A stretch of DNA of 39,974 nucleotides from Bacteroides sp. (GTDB lineage Bacteria; Bacteroidota; Bacteroidia; Bacteroidales; Muribaculaceae). Where the stretch lies: NCBI GenBank assembly GCA_014803765.1, contig JAAVBC010000009.1:1-39974 (forward strand), given 5' to 3'. Within the stretch, counting starts at the first letter, position 1. Every line of letters starts with the position of its first letter. Below, piece by piece: positions 1-6,783 of this stretch. Below the pieces are notes generated by a model. It had not been told where the DNA came from, searched no databases, and saw only the letters and a list, made by a program, of their open reading frames with translations. The position numbers were made by a program, and so were the translations under genes.

Positions 1-330
1 AACATGTGGAGCCTGAACCTGAAACTCACATACATGGGAGGAGACCGGTTCTCTCCTGTGGACTATGAGAACTCCATACTCAACCAAGATGTTGTCTTTG
101 ATGAGACAAAGGCATATAGTTCACGATTATCACCAATCCTTGTAGGGCATTTCACTGTCAGCTATCGTATAAATAGACGTAAATTAAGCCACGAGTTCGC
201 ATTTAAAATGCTGAACTGCACCGGGTATGCCGAATACTTCAACCATGCTTTTAATTATAAAACACAGAAAGTTGATATAATCAGAGATGGCATCGCAATG
301 CCGAATATATATTACAAAATTGAGTTTTAA
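1..330 (+). CDS. C-terminus of a TonB-dependent receptor-like outer-membrane protein (5' partial)
   Basis: The reading frame is open from base 1 and ends at a TAA at 328-330, so only about the last 109 residues are present. Alternating polar and hydrophobic residues with many aromatics (for example KLSHEFAFKMLNCTGYAEYF) and a final phenylalanine (YYKIEF) are typical of the last strands of an outer-membrane beta-barrel. Segments like this end the barrels of Bacteroidota TonB-dependent or carboxypeptidase-regulatory-domain receptors. The ATG at 4 is internal, not the start. A strong hairpin follows at 340-380. Substrate and exact family cannot be told from this piece; another large barrel protein is possible. 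Confidence 0.6.
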   Translation, partial: NMWSLNLKLTYMGGDRFSPVDYENSILNQDVVFDETKAYSSRLSPILVGHFTVSYRINRRKLSHEFAFKMLNCTGYAEYFNHAFNYKTQKVDIIRDGIAMPNIYYKIEF

Positions 331-339
331 TCTGACATA

Positions 340-380
340 AGAAATTGCCGTAATGAATGTCTATCATTATGGCAATTTCT
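340..380 (+). terminator. Hairpin after the receptor gene, likely transcription terminator
   Basis: A 17-bp stem (340-356 with 364-380, one G-T pair) encloses a 7-base loop, 10 bases after the stop codon. The 3' side lacks a clear T-run (ATCTC follows), so it may act as an end-protecting or weak terminator. Confidence 0.55.
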
Positions 381-453
381 ATCTCAAAAATTACTCTTGG
401 AAGTTTTTCCTATTTAAGCCAATACGCACATTCTATTGGACAAAAAACATACT

Positions 454-488
454 ATTTTATCCAGTACAATGAATTTGTTGGATAAAAT
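454..488. repeat. Short inverted repeat
   Basis: Perfect 10-bp arms (ATTTTATCCA at 454-463, its complement at 479-488) are separated by 15 bases. It lies in the 331-base spacer between the receptor and pabC, upstream of the small ORF at 520. It could be an operator or a small hairpin; nothing else identifiable is in this spacer. Confidence 0.35.
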
Positions 489-519
489 TGATTATCTTGC
501 AGGCTAATACGACTGCAAA

Positions 520-681
520 ATGAAAAATATTATCCTCAATCAAAGAGCTGAACGCGATGAGCTGATGGCTCGTCCCTATCTCACTTTGAAGTTATACAGC
601 ATTCCGCTTCGGCGTATATCCTACAATCGACCTACTGACCCTTACACGAAAACTCATGGAGCTAAAAGCATATATCTCTGA
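520..681 (+). CDS. Small ORF of 53 codons, unassigned, possibly a gene remnant
   Basis: An ATG at 520 opens a 53-residue frame starting MKNIILNQRAERDELMARPY and ending at TGA 679-681. The first 20 residues look like genuine charged helical protein sequence, while the rest (LKLYSIPLRRISYN...) has no recognisable pattern. Its end overlaps the 3' end of pabC, on the other strand, by 20 bases. I do not recognise a family. It may be the decayed N-terminus of a larger protein, or a chance frame. Confidence 0.25.
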   Translation: MKNIILNQRAERDELMARPYLTLKLYSIPLRRISYNRPTDPYTKTHGAKSIYL

Positions 682-1282
682 TAGGAATTATAGGTCCGAA
701 TCCTAACGGGAGCATGGCATTAATGAGCGATACTTCTGTTATACCCAATCTGTTATCGGGATGGATATCTTCAGGTCGGATGTCGGTTTCCTGTATGACC
801 CCATTATTCAAAAGGTGACTGCGCATTACTCCTTTCAGCAATGGTGTTCGCGGAGTGTATAATCCCTGATTGCTATGAAATATTAGATTAGTATATGATG
901 TGTCTGTAATCAAACCTGCCCTGAGGATTATAACCTCGTCACATTCACCCTTTAACGATGCAAGCGATGAGAGAGCTGTGCGGTCGCAGCTTTTCAGATG
1001 ATAGTCGAGACCGACAGGTGCCTCTACAACTTTCAGTGACCGCACATTGCGTGGTGTGTAGGGTTGAAGTTCAATATCATGTATTTCTTTGTCATAAACT
1101 ATGCGACATTTATAAATACCGTCAGAGGGGATATCCGCGATTATACCGAGAGTATCTTTGATGTCCGGCACCGCGATGTTGTTACCATAGACCTCTCGTA
1201 TCGTGGCAGCCATTCGGAGCTGATGGAGTTCAAGAAGATGGAACCGACCGTTATAGAGTCTTATGGTTTCGATATATTTCAT
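662..1282 (-). CDS. pabC: Aminotransferase class IV, 4-amino-4-deoxychorismate lyase-like
   Basis: This 206-residue protein has the fold-type IV PLP signature layout: an N-terminal YNGRFHLLELHQLRM segment, a candidate Schiff-base lysine in LKSCDRTAL (about residue 98), and the TSYTNLIF and LKGVMR motifs that bind cofactor phosphate and substrate. Class IV members with this layout include aminodeoxychorismate lyase, which splits 4-amino-4-deoxychorismate into p-aminobenzoate and pyruvate. It lies 12 bases downstream of pabB on the same strand and pabA is divergent, so the lyase role follows mainly from context. At about 206 residues it is short compared with the usual 250-270 of PabC, a size seen in compact Bacteroidota versions. 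A branched-chain aminotransferase is unlikely at this length. Confidence 0.82.
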   Translation of the reverse strand: MKYIETIRLYNGRFHLLELHQLRMAATIREVYGNNIAVPDIKDTLGIIADIPSDGIYKCRIVYDKEIHDIELQPYTPRNVRSLKVVEAPVGLDYHLKSCDRTALSSLASLKGECDEVIILRAGLITDTSYTNLIFHSNQGLYTPRTPLLKGVMRSHLLNNGVIQETDIRPEDIHPDNRLGITEVSLINAMLPLGFGPIIPIRDICF

Positions 1283-1294
1283 AATCTGTTATTC

Positions 1295-2275
1295 TTATCG
1301 GGTAAGATACACCTTGGTGAGAAGTTCTTCATATTCCTCACGACAATCACTGTTGACAGTAATACCACCTCCGCTGTGAAAGTATAACCTACCGTTATCC
1401 GCGCGTTGGATACATCTTATCATCACGGCTGACTGCATTACTTTGCCGTCAAAATATCCGAACACCCCTGTGTACCATCCTCGTGGTGCTATCTCAGATT
1501 GGGCAATAAGATTGACGGTAGCTTGTTTCGGGGCACCTGTAATACTACCTGCCGGGAGCAGTGGCAGGATTATGTCTCCGAAATCAAACTGATTATCCCT
1601 GGGGATTTTACCACGTATCTCTGAACTGGTCTGTAATATATCACGAGTGCTTGTAGCGATACGTTCGACATATCGCAAGCGTGGCACACAGACCTCCTCC
1701 GCAACCATATTGAGATCGTTGCGCATAAGGTCTACGATTGTATAATGTTCGCAGGTTTCTTTATAATCATCCATCAGGTTGCGTTCTGCATCCGGGAGTG
1801 ATGCGTCGATTGTGCCTTTCATCGGGAATGCCGATATATATCCGTCAGAGATTCTTACGAACGGCTCGGGTGAGAAACAGACAAATCGGTCCGGGATGAG
1901 TAGCTTGAACGGAGCACGGGAATGTAAGAATATATCTCTTAACGATCCGGAACATTCAACTTCGGTCGGTGCCGTAAGGTTTGCAAGGAATGAATCTCCT
2001 CTCAGCAGCCCGCTGCGCAAGGTCGCAAACATACTGGAGTACGTAGCATAATCCACGTTTCGGATAATGTCAAGTACAGGTGCGGGATTGTCAGAGGTTT
2101 GTTCCGTAGCATTCCCGACGCCTCTGATTTCCCAAAGGATATCAGATGATTCAAATGGCGATTCAATTATAAAGCAGTTGTGTCGCGCGTAATCAGTTCC
2201 CCAAACAAAAGGAGTAGCCGTCCGCCCGAGCTTATTCATGTGCGTTCTCAATTCTTGAAACGAGAGCAGTTTCAT
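1295..2275 (-). CDS. pabB: Aminodeoxychorismate synthase component I (chorismate-binding)
   Basis: The protein has 326 residues and consists almost only of the chorismate-binding domain of the anthranilate synthase I/PabB family. Clear motifs are FPMKGT (lysine of the PabB-type active site), the stretch DLMRNDLNMVAEEV, the GSITGAPKQATVNLI block, and the C-terminal FHSGGGITVNSD. The PMKGT lysine favours p-aminobenzoate over anthranilate synthesis. The usual N-terminal domain of long PabB proteins is reduced. It would combine ammonia from PabA with chorismate. The start ATG at 2275 sits exactly inside a 16-base sequence shared with the tips of the repeat elements at 9736 and 39149. Confidence 0.9.
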   Translation of the reverse strand: MKLLSFQELRTHMNKLGRTATPFVWGTDYARHNCFIIESPFESSDILWEIRGVGNATEQTSDNPAPVLDIIRNVDYATYSSMFATLRSGLLRGDSFLANLTAPTEVECSGSLRDIFLHSRAPFKLLIPDRFVCFSPEPFVRISDGYISAFPMKGTIDASLPDAERNLMDDYKETCEHYTIVDLMRNDLNMVAEEVCVPRLRYVERIATSTRDILQTSSEIRGKIPRDNQFDFGDIILPLLPAGSITGAPKQATVNLIAQSEIAPRGWYTGVFGYFDGKVMQSAVMIRCIQRADNGRLYFHSGGGITVNSDCREEYEELLTKVYLTR

Positions 2276-2285
2276 TACTTACTTA
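2270..2285 (-). repeat. Solo 16-base tip of the ~200-bp repeat family, overlapping the pabB start
   Basis: On the minus strand the sequence TAAGTAAGTAATGAAA is identical to the outer 16 bases of both ends of the elements at 9736-9933 and 39149-39348. The embedded ATGAAA is the start and second codon of pabB. No second tip is visible nearby, so this is either an excision footprint or remnant, or a convergent leader sequence. Confidence 0.5.
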
Positions 2286-2313
2286 GAATGTTCAATTTTA
2301 ATACAAATATATA

Positions 2314-2321
2314 TATCTTTG
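2314..2321 (+). promoter_or_regulatory. Putative -7 element of the pabA promoter
   Basis: TATCTTTG matches the Bacteroidota -7 consensus TAnnTTTG and is followed by C, 20 bases before the pabA ATG. No clear TTTG is seen about 20 bases upstream. The 65-base divergent spacer must also hold the pabB promoter. Confidence 0.5.
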
Positions 2322-2340
2322 CATAAGATTTCAAAGAATT

Positions 2341-2961
2341 ATGATGAAAATTCTTCTGATAGATAATTACGACTCGTTCGTCTATAATATAGTAGGTTTG
2401 CTTCAGAGATGTCGCAGTGAGTATCCGGAACTGGAATGGGACGTTATCAAAAATGATGAGTTCTCACTAAGCGATGCCGATAGTTACAATGCTTTAATAT
2501 TGTCTCCCGGTCCCGGTCTGCCATCGGAATCCGGCAAACTTTTAGAGGCTATACGGTATTGCGCCGATACGCATCCGATATTTGGTGTATGCCTCGGATG
2601 TCAGGCTATAGCCGAAGTTTTTGGCGGCAGATTACGTCAGTTCAATAAGCCGCGTCATGGACACCGTTCTATATTGAGAGATGTGGATGCGGCTGATCCA
2701 ATAGTTGGATTCTGCAGCGATGGCAACGGTATAGTCGGAAGGTATCATTCGTGGGGTATAGATGAATCAAGCCTGAATAATGATAGTCCCATAATGATAA
2801 GTTCGCGCGATGAAGAGGGAAACATAATGTCGGTCAGACATAAATCTTTACCGATATTTGGAGTGCAGTTTCATCCTGAGAGCGTGATAACGAATTGCGG
2901 GGAGCGCATGTTAAAAAACTTCATCGCATTATCAATGTCCATAATCAGTAATGAAATTTAA
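2341..2961 (+). CDS. pabA: Aminodeoxychorismate/anthranilate synthase glutamine amidotransferase
   Basis: A 206-residue class I glutamine amidotransferase. It shows the N-terminal LLIDNYDSFVYN motif, the LSPGPGLP oxyanion loop, the nucleophile Cys84 in GVCLGCQ, and the C-terminal VQFHPES with catalytic His and Glu. It releases ammonia from glutamine for PabB to aminate chorismate. The position after the nucleophile motif that is usually His (GVCLGHQ) is Cys here. The gene starts with two adjacent ATG codons (2341 and 2344); either could be used. It is divergent from pabB-pabC with a shared 65-base promoter region. No trp genes are nearby, so p-aminobenzoate synthesis is the likelier role; sharing with anthranilate synthase is possible. 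Confidence 0.88.
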   Translation: MMKILLIDNYDSFVYNIVGLLQRCRSEYPELEWDVIKNDEFSLSDADSYNALILSPGPGLPSESGKLLEAIRYCADTHPIFGVCLGCQAIAEVFGGRLRQFNKPRHGHRSILRDVDAADPIVGFCSDGNGIVGRYHSWGIDESSLNNDSPIMISSRDEEGNIMSVRHKSLPIFGVQFHPESVITNCGERMLKNFIALSMSIISNEI

Positions 2962-2989
2962 GCTATATTCTAAAAGTCAGGAAGAAAGA

Positions 2990-3032
2990 AATAACTCCAT
3001 TGGGGGAATCTGATTCCTCCAATGGAGTTATT
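2990..3032. terminator. Bidirectional Rho-independent terminator between pabA and the hydrolase gene
   Basis: A stem of 17 pairs (2990-3006 with 3016-3032, one G-T) extends by two or three A-T pairs to a tiny loop. It lies between convergent genes. On the plus strand TTT belongs to the 3' edge; on the minus strand the stem is followed by TTCTTTCTTC, so it can serve both. Confidence 0.85.
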
Positions 3033-3038
3033 TGGTTG

Positions 3039-3662
3039 CTACATTAATAGCTGTTTTTCCCGGGCTACTGTTATCGGTGAAGAATGCCCTGATAACAGGA
3101 CTGTATCATCGGGTAATGTAAAAATCTTATTGATGATAGATTCTTCCAATACTCTTCGATTGCCACCGGGGAAGTTTGTCAGACCCGGACCATGCTGATA
3201 GAGCAGGTCGCCGACAAATGCAGCATTCTCCTCAGGTGCATAATATGTTACGGATCCGGGAGTATGTCCGGGAGTGTGGATGACTTTCAGATAGAATCCT
3301 GAATTGGATTTGAGTTTAATTATCTCTCCATCGTATAACTCCTCGTAGTGAGGCACAGTTATCGGATCGCCTGAATTCCCACTGAGATTAAGGTATGGAT
3401 CCATAAGATATGGAGCATCCTCGGGGTATATGTAGATAGGCGCAACGAGTTTTTCACGAAGCAATTCTGCCGCTCCCATATGATCGAAATGTCCGTGAGT
3501 GAGAAGGATTTTCTCAATTGTCCAGCCATTCCGCACGATAGTGTCATAAATTAACCCGGCTTGAGCACCGGGATCAATCAGGAATCCCGATTTGGAATGA
3601 TCGTCGATATAGAAGTAGGTGTTTTCAGCAAAGACACCCTGAACCTGCAATTCCTTAATCAT
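3039..3662 (-). CDS. Metallo-beta-lactamase-fold hydrolase, glyoxalase II-like
   Basis: This 207-residue protein carries the metal-binding signature THGHFDHMG (His56, His58, Asp60, His61), then HTPGHTPGS, GDLLYQ and a final GHSSPITV, giving a complete binuclear metal set. The size matches the short hydroxyacylglutathione-hydrolase-like/YcbL group of thioester hydrolases rather than full glyoxalase II, which has a longer C-terminal domain. It has no signal peptide, so it should be cytoplasmic. It is the last gene of a minus-strand set with a MarR regulator and a FrnE-type thiol oxidoreductase, 33 bases after the latter. The true substrate is unknown; a small thioester or thiol adduct is an inference from context. 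Confidence 0.85.
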   Translation of the reverse strand: MIKELQVQGVFAENTYFYIDDHSKSGFLIDPGAQAGLIYDTIVRNGWTIEKILLTHGHFDHMGAAELLREKLVAPIYIYPEDAPYLMDPYLNLSGNSGDPITVPHYEELYDGEIIKLKSNSGFYLKVIHTPGHTPGSVTYYAPEENAAFVGDLLYQHGPGLTNFPGGNRRVLEESIINKIFTLPDDTVLLSGHSSPITVAREKQLLM

Positions 3663-3695
3663 CGCTTTGTCTCCTTTCTCCTAAATGATTAACGA

Positions 3696-4421
3696 TTAAA
3701 GTAATTGACAACCGTCGGGACCACATTGATGTGGGCGCTCGGCAGAGGCTGTTTCGTTTTCTGCCTGAGCTTTTTCCTGTTTTTTCAATTCACGTTGCAA
3801 GGCAGATTTGAAACCATCGGTCGACATCGCACCGGGGATTGCAAAGCCATCATTAAAGACGATATAGGGCACTCCACGAATGCCACGCATCATTGCTTCA
3901 CGCTCGTCAAATCGAACTTCATCATCATACATGTTTGATTCGAGAACCTCTTTTACATCATCCTCTTTCATTCCGACACCCACAGCTTTGTCAAGAAGCA
4001 CTTTATGATCGGCAAGGATTAGATTTTCAACGAAATAGGCTTTAAACAATGCTTCGTTCAGCCTGCCTACAGTTGCGCGGTCATATTTAGCCTCGGCAAG
4101 TTTCATCAATCGATGGGCGTCTCGAGTGTTAGAATATTGTGTTGTAGCATATCTGAAATCGATTCCGAGTTCGCGACCGAGAGATGAGATTTGTTCAATC
4201 TGCTCTTTTGCGCCTTCAAGCGACAAGCGATACTTCATTGCAAACCGATCGGGAGTAGAACTGACCACCTCTTTTGATGCATTCGGATCAAGCTCATAAG
4301 CGCGAAAATCTATTACGACCTGATCAGTAAGACCCAGTTCTTCAATGGCGTTTTGCAAACGTGTTTCGCCGATGTAGCAATACGGACAAGCGAAATCGCT
4401 CCAAATTGTGAGAGTAATCAT
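3696..4421 (-). CDS. DsbA-family oxidoreductase, FrnE-like, with C-terminal CX4C tail
   Basis: Starting at the ATG at 4421 gives 241 residues beginning MITLTIWSDFACPYCYIGE. The upstream in-frame extension to 4493 would run into the regulator gene and is hydrophilic leader without meaning, and GGAAACATT precedes the chosen ATG. The thioredoxin-fold redox motif CPYC is at residues 12-15, followed by a helical insert and a cis-proline region RGIRGVPYIVF near residue 188. The C-terminus ends in CGPDGCQLL, a CX4C pair, a feature known from the Deinococcus FrnE protein. There is no signal peptide, so it acts in the cytoplasm, unlike classical DsbA. It lies 13 bases after the MarR gene. A role in thiol or disulfide stress is inferred. 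Confidence 0.87.
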   Translation of the reverse strand: MITLTIWSDFACPYCYIGETRLQNAIEELGLTDQVVIDFRAYELDPNASKEVVSSTPDRFAMKYRLSLEGAKEQIEQISSLGRELGIDFRYATTQYSNTRDAHRLMKLAEAKYDRATVGRLNEALFKAYFVENLILADHKVLLDKAVGVGMKEDDVKEVLESNMYDDEVRFDEREAMMRGIRGVPYIVFNDGFAIPGAMSTDGFKSALQRELKKQEKAQAENETASAERPHQCGPDGCQLL

Positions 4422-4434
4422 AATGTTTCCTTTC

Positions 4435-4875
4435 TTATTTTGTTTTGTTTTTAATAATTTTGTCAAGTGCCTTAGTGAAAGCAGCCAACTCATTAGGCGT
4501 CAATAAATCAAGGAGTGCCTTATGCCGGATTTCCGCAACCTGCATTACTTTAGGTTGCAATGAACGCGCAGTGGCTGTCAGATAAACTCTCAGGCATTTG
4601 TAGCTGACCGGTTCAACCCTGACAAGTTCTTTTTTGACCAGCCCGGTCACGCATCGGCAGACTCCTGCTTTATCGCGTCCTACCATTTCTGCAATCTCAC
4701 ATTGCTGAATACCATCCTTGGAATATAGCGCTCTTAACACGAGATATTCCATAGATGTGATATTCAGGGCTGCCGCCTTCAACGCCCGCTCAAGTTCTTT
4801 AAGGAGAATTTGATTGGCATTACTGAGCATACAGCCAAGCGCCGGAGATTGATATGTATTGTTTTCTGCTTTCAT
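4435..4875 (-). CDS. MarR-family transcriptional regulator, cysteine-rich
   Basis: The protein has 146 residues from the ATG at 4875; a TTG at 4893 would add six residues but is less likely. A winged helix-turn-helix is visible: ITSMEYLVLRALYSKDGIQQCEIAEMVGRDKAGVCRCVTGLVKKELV, followed by a wing and a long C-terminal dimerisation helix. Five cysteines (15, 59, 73, 75, 94) are unusual for this family and lie in or near the DNA-binding domain, which suggests thiol sensing as in OhrR-type MarR proteins. It heads an operon with a FrnE-like dithiol protein and a thioester-hydrolase-like enzyme. A perfect dyad at 4938-4950, upstream of the start, is a candidate autoregulatory operator. Confidence 0.85.
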   Translation of the reverse strand: MKAENNTYQSPALGCMLSNANQILLKELERALKAAALNITSMEYLVLRALYSKDGIQQCEIAEMVGRDKAGVCRCVTGLVKKELVRVEPVSYKCLRVYLTATARSLQPKVMQVAEIRHKALLDLLTPNELAAFTKALDKIIKNKTK

Positions 4876-4937
4876 GACACTATAACACTCCAAATCCTAA
4901 AATGGTTGACACCGCAATCATCGTAGTCGCCATTTCT

Positions 4938-4950
4938 TAATGTTACATTA
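4938..4950. promoter_or_regulatory. Candidate operator dyad upstream of the MarR gene
   Basis: TAATGT-T-ACATTA is a perfect 13-base dyad, 63 bases upstream of the regulator start. MarR dimers bind short inverted repeats of this kind in their own promoters. It lies in the divergent spacer to the transporter gene at 5068, so it could also affect that gene. Confidence 0.4.
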
Positions 4951-5067
4951 GCCATGAGGAATATTGCGAATTTAATTTTAAACTCAAATGTAGTCTCGGT
5001 TGTTAGACATTTAAATTAATTAAAGAGTTATTAATTTTTTATAATTTCTTTACTTACTCATTTATAT

Positions 5068-6768
5068 ATGATTGACTACATCTTCAATATCCTTAGGAAC
5101 AATCCGGTTATTCCTATATTTCTGACTCTCGGGTTAGGTTTTTGGATCGGACAATTGAAGTATAAATCATTTTCCCTCGGTCCGGTCGCTGCAACTCTTA
5201 TAATTGGAGTGATAATCGGACAAATCGGAATTGAAATATCTCAGACGGTAAGAGTTGTCTTCTTCATGCTGTTTCTGTTTAGTATCGGCTATAGTGTGGG
5301 TCCTCAATTCTTCCGTTCGCTTAAAGGGAGAGGATTAAAACAGGTAGGCTTTGCCGTTCTGGAAGCTATAGTCTGCGCTGCGACTGTCATAGTTGCATCC
5401 AAAATAATGGGCTACGACACAGGGACTGCCTGCGGTCTTTTTGCCGGCTCGCAGACAGCATCGGCATCTCTTGGCGTGACGACAGATACGATCCTGGGTA
5501 TGAATATGCCCGAAGAAGCAAAAAAATCAATTACGGATATGATCCCCGTATGCTATGCCGTCACATACATATTCGGCACTATCGGTTCTGCATGGATTCT
5601 ATCCAATGTCGGTCCGTGGCTGCTCGGCGGAATGAAAAAGGTAAAAGAGGAGACAGCCGAAATTGAATCAAAGATGGACGACGGGGAGTTTACGCCTGAA
5701 GACGGAATGATTGACGCTAACCGTCCTGTCGCTTTTAGGGCATATCGTGCGGACTCGGATATTTTTAATGAACCGAGGTCCGTAGAATATATCGAAGATT
5801 TATTCGCCCGGAAGAATGTCCGATTGTTTGTCGAGCGTCTTAGACTAAATGGCAAATTATATGACCCCAAGCCGAAATTGCTAATTCGTCGCGGTGACAC
5901 TATAGTGCTCAGCGGCAGACGCGAGGTAATTGTCGAAGAAGCAGCTATAATCGGACCTGAAGTGGCAGACACCGAACTTTTGAGTTTTGGTGCGGAAAAT
6001 CTCCCCGTGACCGTTTCGAAGAAAGGCGCAGCGGGCATAACTTTTGGCGAAATACGCAAGCAGCCCTATATGAACGGGGTTATTATAAAAAGCATGACAC
6101 GAAATGGTGTCAGTCTTCCGGCGCGCTCTAAAACGGAGATTCAGAGGGGGGATGTTCTGACACTCGTCGGGCTTCCAAGTAAGGTGGCAGTAGCGGCAGA
6201 AAATATAGGCTACGCCGATCGTCAGACAGAGTCAACGGATATGAAATTTGTCGGCATCGGGGTTGCATTAGGCTGCTTTATCGGAGCATTGTCATTTATG
6301 GTGGATGGAGTTCCCATTTCTTTAAGCACAAGTGGCGGCGCATTATTCTCCGGACTCTTCTTCGGCTGGCTACGCTCCAGGAAACCGACATTCGGATATA
6401 TTCCCCCTCAGGTTTCATGGCTATTTGACAAACTGGGTCTGAATATGTTTATCGCCGTGATAGGTCTGACATCCGGTCAGTCTTTCATGCATGGCATATC
6501 CGAAGTAGGCATCGGACTCTTTATTGTCGGAATCATCGCTACACTGATTCCCCTTGTCGTAATGACGCTTGTCGGTCGCAAAATATTTAAATTCGGCTGT
6601 GCCGAAACTCTCGGATGTGTTGCCGGGAGCAGATGCGGCGTTGCATCTATCGGAGCCATTCAGGACGCATTGGGAAGTAATCTTCCGGCTATCGGTTATA
6701 CAGTCACTTACGCTACAGCGAATTTTGTGCTTATTTTCTCAAGTATACTCGTAATTATATTCATGTAA
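5068..6768 (+). CDS. AspT/YidE-family transporter with central TrkA-C domains (first of a tandem pair)
   Basis: The 566-residue protein has the layout of the aspartate:alanine exchanger family (TC 2.A.81). An N-terminal half has about five membrane segments with FLTLGLGFWIGQLKYKSFSLG and a GLFAGSQTASASLGVTTDT motif. A cytoplasmic centre (about residues 200-385) contains two RCK/TrkA-C-like domains ending in RRGDTIVLSG and QRGDVLTLVG. The C-terminal membrane half repeats the pattern (GCVAGSRCGVASIGAIQDAL). It resides in the inner membrane. Family members exchange aspartate and alanine or carry other dicarboxylates; the substrate is not fixed by sequence. The second gene follows 15 bases later, so the two are co-expressed and may form one transporter. 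No aspartate decarboxylase is nearby. Confidence 0.85.
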   Translation: MIDYIFNILRNNPVIPIFLTLGLGFWIGQLKYKSFSLGPVAATLIIGVIIGQIGIEISQTVRVVFFMLFLFSIGYSVGPQFFRSLKGRGLKQVGFAVLEAIVCAATVIVASKIMGYDTGTACGLFAGSQTASASLGVTTDTILGMNMPEEAKKSITDMIPVCYAVTYIFGTIGSAWILSNVGPWLLGGMKKVKEETAEIESKMDDGEFTPEDGMIDANRPVAFRAYRADSDIFNEPRSVEYIEDLFARKNVRLFVERLRLNGKLYDPKPKLLIRRGDTIVLSGRREVIVEEAAIIGPEVADTELLSFGAENLPVTVSKKGAAGITFGEIRKQPYMNGVIIKSMTRNGVSLPARSKTEIQRGDVLTLVGLPSKVAVAAENIGYADRQTESTDMKFVGIGVALGCFIGALSFMVDGVPISLSTSGGALFSGLFFGWLRSRKPTFGYIPPQVSWLFDKLGLNMFIAVIGLTSGQSFMHGISEVGIGLFIVGIIATLIPLVVMTLVGRKIFKFGCAETLGCVAGSRCGVASIGAIQDALGSNLPAIGYTVTYATANFVLIFSSILVIIFM

Positions 6769-6783
6769 GTATTATTTTTACTT

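Noticed and set aside
4422-4493. N-terminal extension of the FrnE-like protein (24 residues)
   Set aside because: It would overlap the regulator gene, has no matching family residues, and the internal ATG at 4421 starts the thioredoxin fold directly.
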